34,359 bases of DNA from Paenibacillus barcinonensis (GCF_003217495.1 NZ_QJSW01000024.1:1-34359); one strand, 5' to 3'. Shown: positions 16,657 to 24,159, numbered from the stretch's first letter. Notes: generated by a model from the letters alone, not told the origin. Made by a program: numbers and translations.

Positions 16657-16767
16657 ATGAGCGAAGTAAGAGGCGTAGGCTGTGGATACGGTGGCTGGAC
16701 TTCCACTGGAGCGATTCTGGTGCTGTTCATTCTGCTGGTTATCATCACTAAATCCTTCTGGGTGTAA
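16657..16767 (+). CDS. YjcZ-family sporulation miniprotein (36 residues)
   Basis: The second tandem paralogue: a short MSEVRGVGCGYGG head with one cysteine, then the membrane helix (WTSTGAILVLFILLVIITK) and the end SFWV. The membrane part is almost identical to the 38-residue neighbour. The ribosome binding site is AAAGGAGG, 7 bases before the ATG. It lies 43 bases after the first paralogue and is followed by a terminator hairpin, suggesting a two-gene unit. The exact role of this family in spores is not known. Confidence 0.88.
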   Translation: MSEVRGVGCGYGGWTSTGAILVLFILLVIITKSFWV

Positions 16768-16776
16768 CGACTTGGG

Positions 16777-16815
16777 CTCTGCCGGGTAACCGGCAGGGTT
16801 TGTTCTGGTTTGTGT
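16777..16815 (+). terminator. Intrinsic terminator after the second YjcZ-type gene
   Basis: A perfect 7-bp stem CTGCCGG/CCGGCAG (16779-16785, 16790-16796) with a GTAA loop, followed by a broken T-rich tail (GGTTTGTT). It lies 11 bases after the stop at 16767. Confidence 0.65.
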
Positions 16816-16862
16816 GGACAAGCTGGATAGCGTACTAGAGGATAGAAATTGGGAATTTGGAA

Positions 16863-16919
16863 GGACCGGGATGGTGGCCAAACGCCTATTTTGGCCGGTT
16901 AAGGGCCATAGCCCGGTCC
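16863..16919. repeat. Nested inverted repeat before the third YjcZ-type gene
   Basis: Outer arms GGACCGGG (16863-16870) and CCCGGTCC (16912-16919) enclose ATGG/CCAT and, inside those, GGCCA/TGGCC. All can pair concentrically or as a branched structure of about 57 bases. It has no T-run, so it is not a simple terminator. It sits in the untranslated region upstream of the gene at 16978. Confidence 0.6.
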
Positions 16920-16977
16920 GCGCATAGGGCAAATACATAGCTTAGGGGTGTAGGCAAATGTTAAGGAGGAATGAACG

Positions 16978-17283
16978 ATGAGCGAAGTTAAACCTAACTC
17001 ACCGAACGGACAGGGGCATGTATACGGTCATAAGGGAGGGCATGAGCAGATGTATGGATATCAATACACAGGTCATGAGATGTATGGTTACGGATGCGGT
17101 ACAATGCCGATGGGATATGGTTACGGTTATGGCTACCAGCCAAATCAGGCACCGATGATGCATGGATATCACCATGGATGTGCACCTGCCTATGGATACG
17201 GCGGAGGAGCCTGGAGCTCTATGGGAACTATTCTGGTGCTGTTCATTCTGCTCGTCATTATCTCCAAAACGATGTTTATCTAA
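16978..17283 (+). CDS. YjcZ-family protein with a His/Tyr/Gly-rich N-terminal extension
   Basis: A 101-residue third paralogue. The last 28 or so residues (WSSMGTILVLFILLVIISKT) match the single membrane helix of its two small neighbours. In front is a unique low-complexity segment of about 70 residues rich in Gly, Tyr, His and Met (repeats of GYGYGYG and MYGY; clusters such as HGYHHG), with two cysteines and no obvious fold. It begins MSEVKP, like the MSEVRG of the second paralogue, so it probably arose by insertion into such a gene. Possible roles are metal binding or a tyrosine cross-linked spore-surface layer; both are inferences. Ribosome binding site AAGGAGG. Confidence 0.88.
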   Translation: MSEVKPNSPNGQGHVYGHKGGHEQMYGYQYTGHEMYGYGCGTMPMGYGYGYGYQPNQAPMMHGYHHGCAPAYGYGGGAWSSMGTILVLFILLVIISKTMFI

Positions 17284-17452
17284 GTCCTCTGTTGAGAGGC
17301 CGCAGCCCAGACGTGGACTGCACTATTGGGCCGATCGGAAAGCCCGGAGCGATCACGGATCGCGTATTGTGAATCGTACAGACCCGTTTGTATAGAATGA
17401 TCATGAGAAGCTTGATTTCTTGTTTTTTAAGCTTTCCAAATGCATCTGGACA
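17284..17452. other. Untranslated stretch, no gene seen
   Basis: It follows the third YjcZ-type gene. A small hairpin, CCTCT/AGAGG (17286-17299), lies just past the stop codon without a T-run. Nothing else could be assigned. Confidence 0.4.
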
Positions 17453-17485
17453 TGGAAAAGCACCCGGAACCCAATTCCGGGTGCT
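17453..17485 (-). terminator. Intrinsic terminator, minus strand
   Basis: A perfect 10-bp stem GCACCCGGAA/TTCCGGGTGC (17460-17469 with 17475-17484) and 5-base loop, followed on the minus strand by CTTTTCC. No leftward protein gene lies upstream, so it most likely ends the candidate RNA. Confidence 0.75.
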
Positions 17486-17751
17486 TGATGTATGTTTTCA
17501 ATCTTCTCAAGAATAAGTGATATCCAAAACAACAAAAGCCCTACCTCTCTTTTGTCCTTGCGGCTCCGATGACCGCGCCAGTGTGAATGGGAACATCTTG
17601 TAAACCCTATGTCTACCGGGTTATTGTGATTCAGGTTCTTCAATCTCCATAGGTTAGTTGAGCTTATTCGCTGCGGTCGCAGCATGAAGAAAATATTCCG
17701 GGGTTAAATAGAAGACGGAAAATCATATGAGGTTGCTTATACAACTTTTAT
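17453..17751 (-). ncRNA. Candidate structured non-coding RNA, about 290 nt, leftward
   Basis: Bounded by a sigma-A promoter (17752-17780) and an intrinsic terminator (17453-17485), with no convincing ORF of its own. In the transcript, stems can form at 17670-17683 (GCTGCG with CGCAGC), at 17591-17594/17635-17638 enclosing 17603-17607/17618-17622 (AACCC with GGGTT), and at 17560-17563/17573-17576 (GCGG with CCGC). The 3' end is the terminator. It is not recognisable as 6S, tmRNA, SRP RNA, RNase P RNA or a T-box. A 94-codon ORF on this strand reads through the terminator and has no ribosome binding site, so coding is unlikely. Confidence 0.5.
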
Positions 17752-17780
17752 ATCATACCACAGTCTGTAATTTATTGCAA
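17752..17780 (-). promoter_or_regulatory. Sigma-A promoter for the candidate non-coding RNA
   Basis: On the minus strand TTGCAA, exactly 17 bases, then TATGAT, close to the TTGACA/TATAAT consensus. Transcription would start near 17745 and run left to the terminator at 17453. Confidence 0.65.
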
Positions 17781-17785
17781 TAAAA

Positions 17786-18344
17786 AGGAAGATGGCCCTT
17801 GGCAAGCATGGGATCAGGCTGTATTTTAGAAACTATGTTACATTAGGGCGTGTCTTGAAACCTACTAAAGTGCATCTTGTACCGCCTTTTTACCCCATGC
17901 TGCGTCACTTTCCCTTGACGTGCCCCGCACGCCTGCGGAAAACTTCCTGGCTCGGAACGAAAATTCAGCAAAATTGGCTTCCCGATCGCGGGTCCGCGAT
18001 CGGATGGGGTCTCTTCTATACCGGCACAAGAAATTATTACGGGTGACGTGCTTGAATCCAATGAGCACTACACCGGATCGAAGACAGGCGGGATGCCTGG
18101 ATTGTTACAGCATGAGAACTATGCTTTGCATCATCTCATGTTTGGTTTACAGCTGTATGGCGGCGATTACCCCGAACCCTTCAGCAATATTTTTATTTAC
18201 AGGACGCCGTTGGTTATTTATTCGTGAAGCCATATGCGGATTGGATGGAGCAAACAACGGATGCAGGCCTGTTTTTCGTGCAATGTACATAGAGAAGGCT
18301 TGAAATGAAAAGCTGAAGAAAGATTTTCAAATTTTCGAAAAAAA
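17786..18344. other. Gene-free, palindrome-rich segment; possible decayed insertion or gene remnant
   Basis: Several overlapping open frames exist, none with a good start and ribosome binding site. A perfect 10-bp palindromic stem with a 2-base loop lies at 17982-18003 (CCGATCGCGG-GT-CCGCGATCGG), and a CGTGC/GCACG hairpin lies near 17919-17931. In one plus frame the stretch 18024-18227 reads as 67 protein-like residues (including LQHENYALHHLMFGLQLYGG) ending at TGA, without a start. The GGGCGTGTCT at about 17847 resembles the tip of some insertion elements, but no partner end was found. The segment looks like a remnant; its origin is unresolved. Confidence 0.35.
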
Positions 18345-18363
18345 ATGTTCACAGGGGTAATCC

Positions 18364-18392
18364 TCTTCAAACGTTTCTGCGTAGGTTATAAT
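18364..18392 (+). promoter_or_regulatory. Promoter of the ECF sigma operon
   Basis: A perfect TATAAT (18387-18392), preceded at 17 bases by TCTTCA (18364-18369), a weak -35. It ends 30 bases before the sigma-factor ATG. The AAACGTTTC just inside the spacer could be part of an autoregulated ECF-type site, but this is uncertain. Confidence 0.5.
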
Positions 18393-18422
18393 ATGAGGGA
18401 AGATACAGAAAGGGGCCCTCGA

Positions 18423-19019
18423 ATGACTGAATCAATAGAGGACAGTAGGTTAATGCAGCAGATTGCAGAACGTGACGCTTCTGCGCTGGAGCTGTTATAT
18501 GACCGATATGAACGGGCCGTTTATTCTTTTGCCTACCGTATTGTCGGTGATCCTATGACGGCAGAGGAAACTGTGCAGGAGCTTTTCCTGCGGATCTGGA
18601 ATCATGCGGAGCGTTTTGATGCCTCACAGGGGAAGCTGACCACATGGATGTTTGCGATCACACGCAATATCGCGGTGGACATGCTGAGGCGAAGATCGAA
18701 AGGTGCAGCAGCCACTTCAGTCGAAAATGAGACATTGGCGGCATTTGCCGACGAGCATACAAACACAGAAGAAGAGGTTCAACGTAAATGGGAGGGTACG
18801 CGCATTAAAGAGGCGTTGTCTCAGCTGAACGGGGACCAGAAGCAAGTGATTGAATCCATATATTTTGCAGGCTTAACGCAACAGGAGGTATCCAGCCGAT
18901 TCGGGATTCCGCTGGGTACGGTCAAAAGCCGTGTCAGGCTTGCCATGCGGCAGCTTCAAAAGCTGCTCGCTGATGCCGATTTGCATCCGGACGCGGGAAG
19001 GGAGGGCATACATCCATGA
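18423..19019 (+). CDS. ECF-family RNA polymerase sigma factor (SigK/RskA-pair type)
   Basis: A 198-residue extracytoplasmic-function sigma factor. Region 2 (about residues 25-92) includes LYDRYERAVYSFAYRIVGD and the DNA-melting/-10 part, with TWMFAITRNIAVDMLRRR. Region 4 (about 130-185) has the helix-turn-helix GLTQQEVSSRFGIPLGTVKSRV. The ATG at 18423 was chosen because AAAGGGG lies 7 bases before it; upstream in-frame ATGs lack such a site. Its stop overlaps the anti-sigma start (ATGA), so the two are translationally coupled. The signal is likely sensed at the membrane by the partner. Confidence 0.93.
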   Translation: MTESIEDSRLMQQIAERDASALELLYDRYERAVYSFAYRIVGDPMTAEETVQELFLRIWNHAERFDASQGKLTTWMFAITRNIAVDMLRRRSKGAAATSVENETLAAFADEHTNTEEEVQRKWEGTRIKEALSQLNGDQKQVIESIYFAGLTQQEVSSRFGIPLGTVKSRVRLAMRQLQKLLADADLHPDAGREGIHP

Positions 19020-20008
19020 TAGAACGACATGAGGAGTGGTCTGATCTGGCACCGATGTATGTGCTGGGGGGACTGAACGCAGAGGAAGTGGCGGCATTTG
19101 AAGCGCATATGTCAACTTGTGAAGCGTGTCGTCAGGAGGTAGAGGAATTGCAGGAAGTAACCGGCTTCCTGCCACTTGCGGCGGAACCTGTGGCACCGCC
19201 GCCAGGCATGCGAGCACGTGTGCTGGGCAACGTGCTCGGCCAGGCGCAGGAGAGCACCGGCGCGAAGCCGGCGGCTGCTCCTGCGCAGCAGCCCGAAGCA
19301 CCCGCATCCGCGGTGCTTCGGGAAGACCTTGCGCCGCAGCAGAAGCATGCGGCGCAGCCCGGGCCTGGCCTGCCGCCGAAGGCGGTGCCAGCGGCCCGGG
19401 CCGAAGAGGCTGCCCAGGCACAGCTGGGGCAGCCACAAGCGCGCGCGCGTGCGCGCGGCGGCCGCGCCTGGCGCGCAGCCAGTGCGGGCCTCGCGGCAGC
19501 GGCGCTGGTGCTCGGCGTGTACGCGGCGCAGCTCCAGAGCCGCATTGACTCGCTGACGCAGCAGGCTGCAGGCTCGTCTGCCGCGCAGGAGCAGCTGGCT
19601 CAGGCGCAAGCGCAGAACGCTCAGCTGCAAGAGCAGCTTGCTTCGGCACTGGCGCCAGCGCAAGGCATGAAAATGGGCGAGGCTGTCAAGCTGAGCCCCG
19701 CCACGAAGAATATTGTCGCACAGGGACTTGCATCCATCGTGATCGACAGCAAGGGCACCCATCTGGTCGTGCAGGCTGAGAATCTGCCCGCACTGGAAGG
19801 CAATCAGGCATTTCAGGTATGGCTGATCAAAGGCGATACCCCTAAGAATGCCGGGACCTTCCTGAGCCATGACGGAACGGGAGCGGTCTATTACACGTTA
19901 GACTCCGCGAACGACTATGATACCGTAGCAATTACGCTTGAACCGGATGCGACAGGTGAACAGCCGCGAGGTACGATGATTCTGGCAGCTAAAATTAAAA
20001 CGACATAA
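19016..20008 (+). CDS. RskA-type anti-sigma factor
   Basis: A 330-residue membrane protein. The N-terminal zinc-type anti-sigma domain (about 1-55) has the H-x3-C-x2-C motif (HMSTCEAC) that should clamp the ECF sigma factor. A long Ala/Pro/Gln/Arg-rich linker (about 60-155) follows, then one transmembrane helix (about 160-182), a Gln/Ala-rich coiled coil (about 183-215) and a C-terminal RskA domain (about 225-330, with FQVWLIKGDTPKNAG and a GTMILAAK end) outside the membrane. DNA coding for the linker (about 19190-19520) is strikingly GC-rich compared with its surroundings. It should hold the sigma factor inactive until a surface signal triggers proteolysis. Confidence 0.92.
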   Translation: MIERHEEWSDLAPMYVLGGLNAEEVAAFEAHMSTCEACRQEVEELQEVTGFLPLAAEPVAPPPGMRARVLGNVLGQAQESTGAKPAAAPAQQPEAPASAVLREDLAPQQKHAAQPGPGLPPKAVPAARAEEAAQAQLGQPQARARARGGRAWRAASAGLAAAALVLGVYAAQLQSRIDSLTQQAAGSSAAQEQLAQAQAQNAQLQEQLASALAPAQGMKMGEAVKLSPATKNIVAQGLASIVIDSKGTHLVVQAENLPALEGNQAFQVWLIKGDTPKNAGTFLSHDGTGAVYYTLDSANDYDTVAITLEPDATGEQPRGTMILAAKIKTT

Positions 20009-20044
20009 ATTGTTCGGGTGTTATCAGGCAACGAATGATAACCC

Positions 20045-20078
20045 AAAGGCTGTCCCCTTCAAGGGACAGCCTTTTCGT
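20045..20078 (+). terminator. Intrinsic terminator of the sigma/anti-sigma operon
   Basis: A perfect 12-bp stem, AAAGGCTGTCCC with GGGACAGCCTTT (20045-20056, 20063-20074), 6-base loop, ending in TTTT. It lies 37 bases after the anti-sigma stop and falls inside a 69-codon open frame, which argues that this frame is not a gene. Confidence 0.85.
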
Positions 20079-20191
20079 ATGTCATCAGCGCCGAACCCAT
20101 CTGACCTCACGCCTAACATCGAGAAAAAAGACTATCCGGTCATTCGGGACAAGCTATGTGTGAATATGCAACATGGAGCCTATGACTTTAT

Positions 20192-20219
20192 TAATTTTTT
20201 TGACCTGAGCAACCGATAA
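20192..20219 (+). promoter_or_regulatory. Possible sigma-D promoter for the HD-GYP gene
   Basis: The -10 ACCGATAA (20212-20219) matches the sigma-D consensus GCCGATAA at 7 of 8 positions. The -35 is TAAT (20192-20195), 3 of 4 to TAAA, with a 16-base spacer. It lies about 80 bases before the TTG start. A sigma-A alternative, TTGACC with TATATT at 15 bases, overlaps it. Confidence 0.5.
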
Positions 20220-20298
20220 ATATATTGGAGTGAGCCTCCTTTAATCTCCCGTTTTTATTAGGGTAGAACTGGTTAGACATAGAGAGCGAGGGATTAGA

Positions 20299-21822
20299 TT
20301 GGAAGTATATCGAGCATTTATCTTCCGTCTGTTGCGCAACTATCTGATTGGTTCATTAACAGCCATCTTTGTTGTGGGCACAGTAATCATGGTTTCAACT
20401 TTGCAAATACCTCATATCCAATATGTCCGATTAGTGGTCATCGTACTTATCTCTATTCTGTTCATGCTGGTTGCAGAGCTGATTACGCTGTGGGCCCAGT
20501 TGGGTCCGATCAGGCATTTTTTTGCCGCAGAGCACCATGAAAGGGCCGAATTAGAGAAAATGTACGAGAGAATTCACCGCTTTCCAGGACAGACCATATA
20601 TCGTATTATCGGACCACATATGTTAGGGTTTTCACTGCCGGCTGCCGGTTTTACACTCTGGATGATCTGCACAGGCTGGTTGGAGATTCCATATGGATTT
20701 GTTGGAATTGCGGCTGCGTGTGCATTGCTGATCGGCATTATGCATGCACTGATTGAGTATTATCTTTCCGTAAGGGCAGTGAGACCACTGTTACTTGAGG
20801 TACGTCGCAGGGGCAAGAAATTGTACGGTGTTGAACCTTCACTAGGTGGACGAGTGCTTGTTTCGATGAGACGAAAATTTCAGATCAGTACGGCACTTAT
20901 CGGTTTATTTCCACTATGCTTGTTTTTCTTGGCTACGTATATCCGACTTCAATACATAGATCAGCAGTTTGCTAAGGAATATACGCTTTGGGGCGTGCTT
21001 GTTGTTATTTTGGGAGCTGGATTTGCCTTTGTGGGAAGCTGGCTGTTGATCCGGGATGTCCGTGATCCGGTTACGGAGCTGACACACGAGATGACGCGAA
21101 TACAGGGCGGAGAATTCGGCAGAAGGACACCGGATCTGTATGCAGATGAATTTTCGGCCCTGATCTCCGGATTTAACATCATGATTAATCGTCTGGAGAT
21201 GAGACAGGAGCGCAATCGGCAGTTGCTGCAAAGCTACTTCTCGCTGCTGGCTGCTGCCCTGGATGCCCGGGATAAGTATACAGCGGGACACTCCATGCGT
21301 GTAGCAGAGTATTCCCTTCTGATCGGAAGACGGAGCGGTATGAATGAAGAACAGGCCGATTTGTTATATAAGTCTGCATTGCTTCATGACATCGGCAAAA
21401 TTGGTATACCGGATGAGGTGTTGTTAAAAGACGGCAAACTCAGCGATGAGGAATTTGCCATCATTCGTACACATCCTGTGTTAGGTGAAAGTATTTTGCT
21501 TCAGATCGAACCTGTTGATGCTATGGCTGACTTTTTGCCTGGCGTACGATCACATCACGAAAGATATGATGGCAAAGGATATCCTGATGGTATGGTGGGA
21601 GAGGATATTCCGCTATTTGGACGAATTATTGCGGTAGCCGATGCTTTTGATGCCATGACGTCAGATCGTCCATATCGGAATGGCATGAGTGATGAGAAGG
21701 CATTGATGATTCTGGAAGAAGGAAAAGGGACCCAGTGGGACCCTTATTTTGCAGGGCTGTTTATTGACGAGTGGAGAAGGCTGAAACATCTGGAGGTCAA
21801 GTCGAAGGAGGGGGTTAGCTAA
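20299..21822 (+). CDS. Membrane HD-GYP domain protein, probable c-di-GMP phosphodiesterase
   Basis: A 507-residue protein. Its N-terminal half carries about six membrane helices in two clusters. A HAMP linker follows (about 255-305), then a complete HD-GYP domain (about 310-490): metal-binding HD in LLHDIGKIG (His363, Asp364), HHERYDGKGYP with the GYP signature (427-429), and ADAFDAMTSDRPYR. HD-GYP enzymes break c-di-GMP to pGpG or GMP, favouring motility over biofilm. The start is TTG at 20299 with a GAGCGAGGG site upstream; no better ATG is near. Its last codons overlap the end of the convergent PAP2 gene by 8 bases. Confidence 0.92.
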   Translation: MEVYRAFIFRLLRNYLIGSLTAIFVVGTVIMVSTLQIPHIQYVRLVVIVLISILFMLVAELITLWAQLGPIRHFFAAEHHERAELEKMYERIHRFPGQTIYRIIGPHMLGFSLPAAGFTLWMICTGWLEIPYGFVGIAAACALLIGIMHALIEYYLSVRAVRPLLLEVRRRGKKLYGVEPSLGGRVLVSMRRKFQISTALIGLFPLCLFFLATYIRLQYIDQQFAKEYTLWGVLVVILGAGFAFVGSWLLIRDVRDPVTELTHEMTRIQGGEFGRRTPDLYADEFSALISGFNIMINRLEMRQERNRQLLQSYFSLLAAALDARDKYTAGHSMRVAEYSLLIGRRSGMNEEQADLLYKSALLHDIGKIGIPDEVLLKDGKLSDEEFAIIRTHPVLGESILLQIEPVDAMADFLPGVRSHHERYDGKGYPDGMVGEDIPLFGRIIAVADAFDAMTSDRPYRNGMSDEKALMILEEGKGTQWDPYFAGLFIDEWRRLKHLEVKSKEGVS

Positions 21823-22474
21823 TCCCCTCCGTCCATTTGGTTTCTTTTCTGCGCCGCCGATGAAGGGAAAGTCCTGTAATGATGGTGAAGATGCATTCCC
21901 CGAGAATAACTGCAGCGAGTGCGTCATAAATAATATGCTGCTTGATAAGTAGTGTCGATATAATAATCAGAGTTGCTCCGGCAGCGACCAGTCCCTTGAT
22001 GAATCGGCGGATATTTGATACCGAGAGGACGGCACGCATGACGAGATAAGAGTGCAGGGCATGAATGCTGGGAAAACAGTTGAAGGGGCGATCCTGACTG
22101 TAGAGCCAGCTAATCACGGCCGATCCCGGACCAGCCAAGGTCAGCTCGGGGCGCGGAACCATAGTCTGGAAATTGAAATAAATCAGGTAACAGATCCAGA
22201 CACAGATGTTCATAGACAACAGGACACGATAATACATAAGTCGATCCTTGGCACACAGATAAGCGAGCACACCGAACACAAACGGATACCATCCCAGATA
22301 GGGAATCGACATCGCAGGGATAAATGGAAGCAACTGATCCAGCGGAGAGTTCAGGACAACATATCCGCGTTCTGGACTGTTCAGAATATCATAGAATATG
22401 CCCATGACCGCCAGGGATAACATCAGACTTAACGAGAGCCAATAGGATTTGTTTTTTAACACATGCATAGCCAT
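21815..22474 (-). CDS. PAP2-superfamily membrane phosphatase
   Basis: A 219-residue protein with about six hydrophobic helices. The phosphatidic-acid-phosphatase type 2 signature is intact in its later parts: PSIHALHS (His138) and STLLIKQHIIYD (Lys178, His180, Asp184). The first motif is reduced to VPRPEL (Arg108). The arrangement resembles PAP2_3/inositol-phosphoceramide-synthase-like members. Such enzymes remove or move phosphate on lipids such as undecaprenyl pyrophosphate or phosphatidic acid at the outer membrane face. Two ATGs (22474 and 22468) suit the AAAGGAG site; the first is given. The tail overlaps the HD-GYP gene end to end. Confidence 0.88.
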   Translation of the reverse strand: MAMHVLKNKSYWLSLSLMLSLAVMGIFYDILNSPERGYVVLNSPLDQLLPFIPAMSIPYLGWYPFVFGVLAYLCAKDRLMYYRVLLSMNICVWICYLIYFNFQTMVPRPELTLAGPGSAVISWLYSQDRPFNCFPSIHALHSYLVMRAVLSVSNIRRFIKGLVAAGATLIIISTLLIKQHIIYDALAAVILGECIFTIITGLSLHRRRRKETKWTEGIS

Positions 22475-22638
22475 ACTTCTCCTTTCATCATGTTTGAAGC
22501 AAGCACGAGTACAGCTTTATAAAGAAAAAATTTAAACAAGAATATATTTTACTACGTCCTGCACACATTTTAAATGTTGAATTTGTGCCTTTTTTTGTTT
22601 CTTTTTGATGGAGATTTTATGTCGCGGTGGTTGGAGCA

Positions 22639-22647
22639 TGATATGAT
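22639..22647 (+). promoter_or_regulatory. Extended -10 promoter of the histidine kinase gene
   Basis: TG-A-TATGAT (22639-22647), an extended -10 element, 68 bases before the ATG. No good -35 is present at the right distance, as is common for extended -10 promoters. Confidence 0.45.
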
Positions 22648-22715
22648 ATAACCAAATAAGAAATACAAACAAAGGTAGCACTTGGGTTTTAACGTCGGAC
22701 AACAGGAGTGAATCA

Positions 22716-24125
22716 ATGCAATTTTCGAAGATGTTCGTACTCAATATGAGCATGCTTATTACGATTGCTTATCTGGCAAGTGTTTTCTATAAATATATCG
22801 TAATACGTGCTTCGTCCCGAGTGAAACAGATCAGTTCCGTGCTTGCGCTTATTTTTGCTGGATGGATCAGCACCGTATTTGGATTTCAGTTGACAGATGA
22901 GGTTGTTTTTGACCTTCGTTACGTACCATTAATTGTCGCCGTATTAACGTACAGACAACCCTATAGTGTCATTATTGTGGGTGTAGGCATAGGTTTATCC
23001 AGGTTAACCTTTGGCATTACAGATGCTACGATTGCCGCGGTGTTGAATATGTCTATTCTTGGAGTGCTGTGTGCGGGCCTGAACATCTGGATGAGACGCA
23101 GCAGCTACAGATTAATTGTCAAAGGCATTCTGGTTACAGTGATCGTCAACGTTGTAAACAGCGTGAACATTGCTTTTCTGGGCGTCATTCCACCCGCGTA
23201 TTTCTTCTCCCATATTATGCCGTATACACTTCCTACCGGAATTGTGCTCAGCCTTATCTTTGCCTTTATTTTGCGTGATTTTCAGAACGAGCAGAATCGG
23301 ATTCTGCTGATTCAGAGTACAAATCGGCTTTTATCCTTGCAGAAGGAGGAGCTGCAGAAGGCGCAGATTGTACTGGAGGATCGGGCGAAGCAGCTGATGA
23401 TCGCCTCCCAGTACAAATCGGAGTTTTTGGCGAATATGTCCCATGAATTGCGGACGCCGCTGAACAGTGTAATCAATTTTGCCCAGATGATTAGTGAAAA
23501 TGCCGATACGATGGAGCGGGAGGAGATTATCCGTTTTGCGAACATGATTGATCAGTCCGGGCAGGAGCTGCTCAGGTTGATTAACGATATTCTCGATTTA
23601 TCGAAGGTTGAAGCAGGCCGTCTGGATATTGTCCTGGAGGATATCAGTCTTAGCCAGCTGCTTGAGGATGCGATGAATCATTTCCAACTGGTTGCAGACA
23701 AAAAGGGGATTGAGCTCGTGCTGGAAAAGAAAGCCGGGCTGCCAGATACACTCTGGTCTGATCCACAGCGCGTGCAGCAGATTTTACGAAATCTGATGTC
23801 CAATGCAATCAAGTTTACGCCTCGAGGAAAGGTGACCCTTACAGTCAGCATCAGACAGGTGAAGCAGGAAGATCATGTTAGCGACTGTCTGGTTTTCTCT
23901 GTACAGGACACTGGCATTGGCATACCGGAGGACAAGCATCATTCCATATTTGAAGCTTTTCAACAGGCGGATGGCTCCATAAGCCGGAAATTCGGGGGTA
24001 CGGGCCTCGGTCTTTCCATCAGCAGGGATTTGGCCAGATTGCTCGGTGGGTCCATTGAACTTGAGAGTGCAGCAGGCCAAGGGAGCATATTCCATCTTCG
24101 CCTTCCAGTGACTGTGAAAAAATGA
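22716..24125 (+). CDS. Sensor histidine kinase with LytS-type 5TM sensor
   Basis: A 469-residue kinase. Residues about 1-190 form a set of five to six membrane helices resembling the 5TM-5TMR_LYT sensor of LytS and YhcK (FDLRYVPLIVAVLTYRQPYS). A coiled coil follows (about 195-230), then HisKA with phospho-acceptor His243 (FLANMSHELRTPLNS), then HATPase_c with N (NLMSNAIKF), G1 (DTGIGIP), F (FEAFQQADGS) and G2 (GTGLGLS) boxes. There is no receiver domain and no response regulator gene beside it, so it is an orphan kinase. LytS itself carries a different kinase type, so the sensor has been paired here with a classical HisKA module. The MFS gene starts within a few bases of its stop. Confidence 0.93.
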   Translation: MQFSKMFVLNMSMLITIAYLASVFYKYIVIRASSRVKQISSVLALIFAGWISTVFGFQLTDEVVFDLRYVPLIVAVLTYRQPYSVIIVGVGIGLSRLTFGITDATIAAVLNMSILGVLCAGLNIWMRRSSYRLIVKGILVTVIVNVVNSVNIAFLGVIPPAYFFSHIMPYTLPTGIVLSLIFAFILRDFQNEQNRILLIQSTNRLLSLQKEELQKAQIVLEDRAKQLMIASQYKSEFLANMSHELRTPLNSVINFAQMISENADTMEREEIIRFANMIDQSGQELLRLINDILDLSKVEAGRLDIVLEDISLSQLLEDAMNHFQLVADKKGIELVLEKKAGLPDTLWSDPQRVQQILRNLMSNAIKFTPRGKVTLTVSIRQVKQEDHVSDCLVFSVQDTGIGIPEDKHHSIFEAFQQADGSISRKFGGTGLGLSISRDLARLLGGSIELESAAGQGSIFHLRLPVTVKK

Positions 24126-24159
24126 GTTGACAACCTTCGTGCCTGGAGTAGAATTTGGG

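Noticed and set aside
17401..17685. A 94-codon minus-strand ORF
   Set aside because: It reads straight through a perfect intrinsic terminator and lacks a ribosome binding site; the interval fits a non-coding RNA better.
17920..18303. A 127-codon plus-strand ORF
   Set aside because: No ribosome binding site, odd composition (many Cys, Met and Arg) and in conflict with another more protein-like frame across the same bases.
19112..19870. Long minus-strand ORFs opposite the anti-sigma gene
   Set aside because: Caused by the high GC content of the linker, which removes stop codons in all frames; no recognisable domains.
20010..20219. A 69-codon plus-strand ORF after the anti-sigma gene
   Set aside because: It contains the operon's intrinsic terminator (20045-20074), has no ribosome binding site and no recognisable domain.
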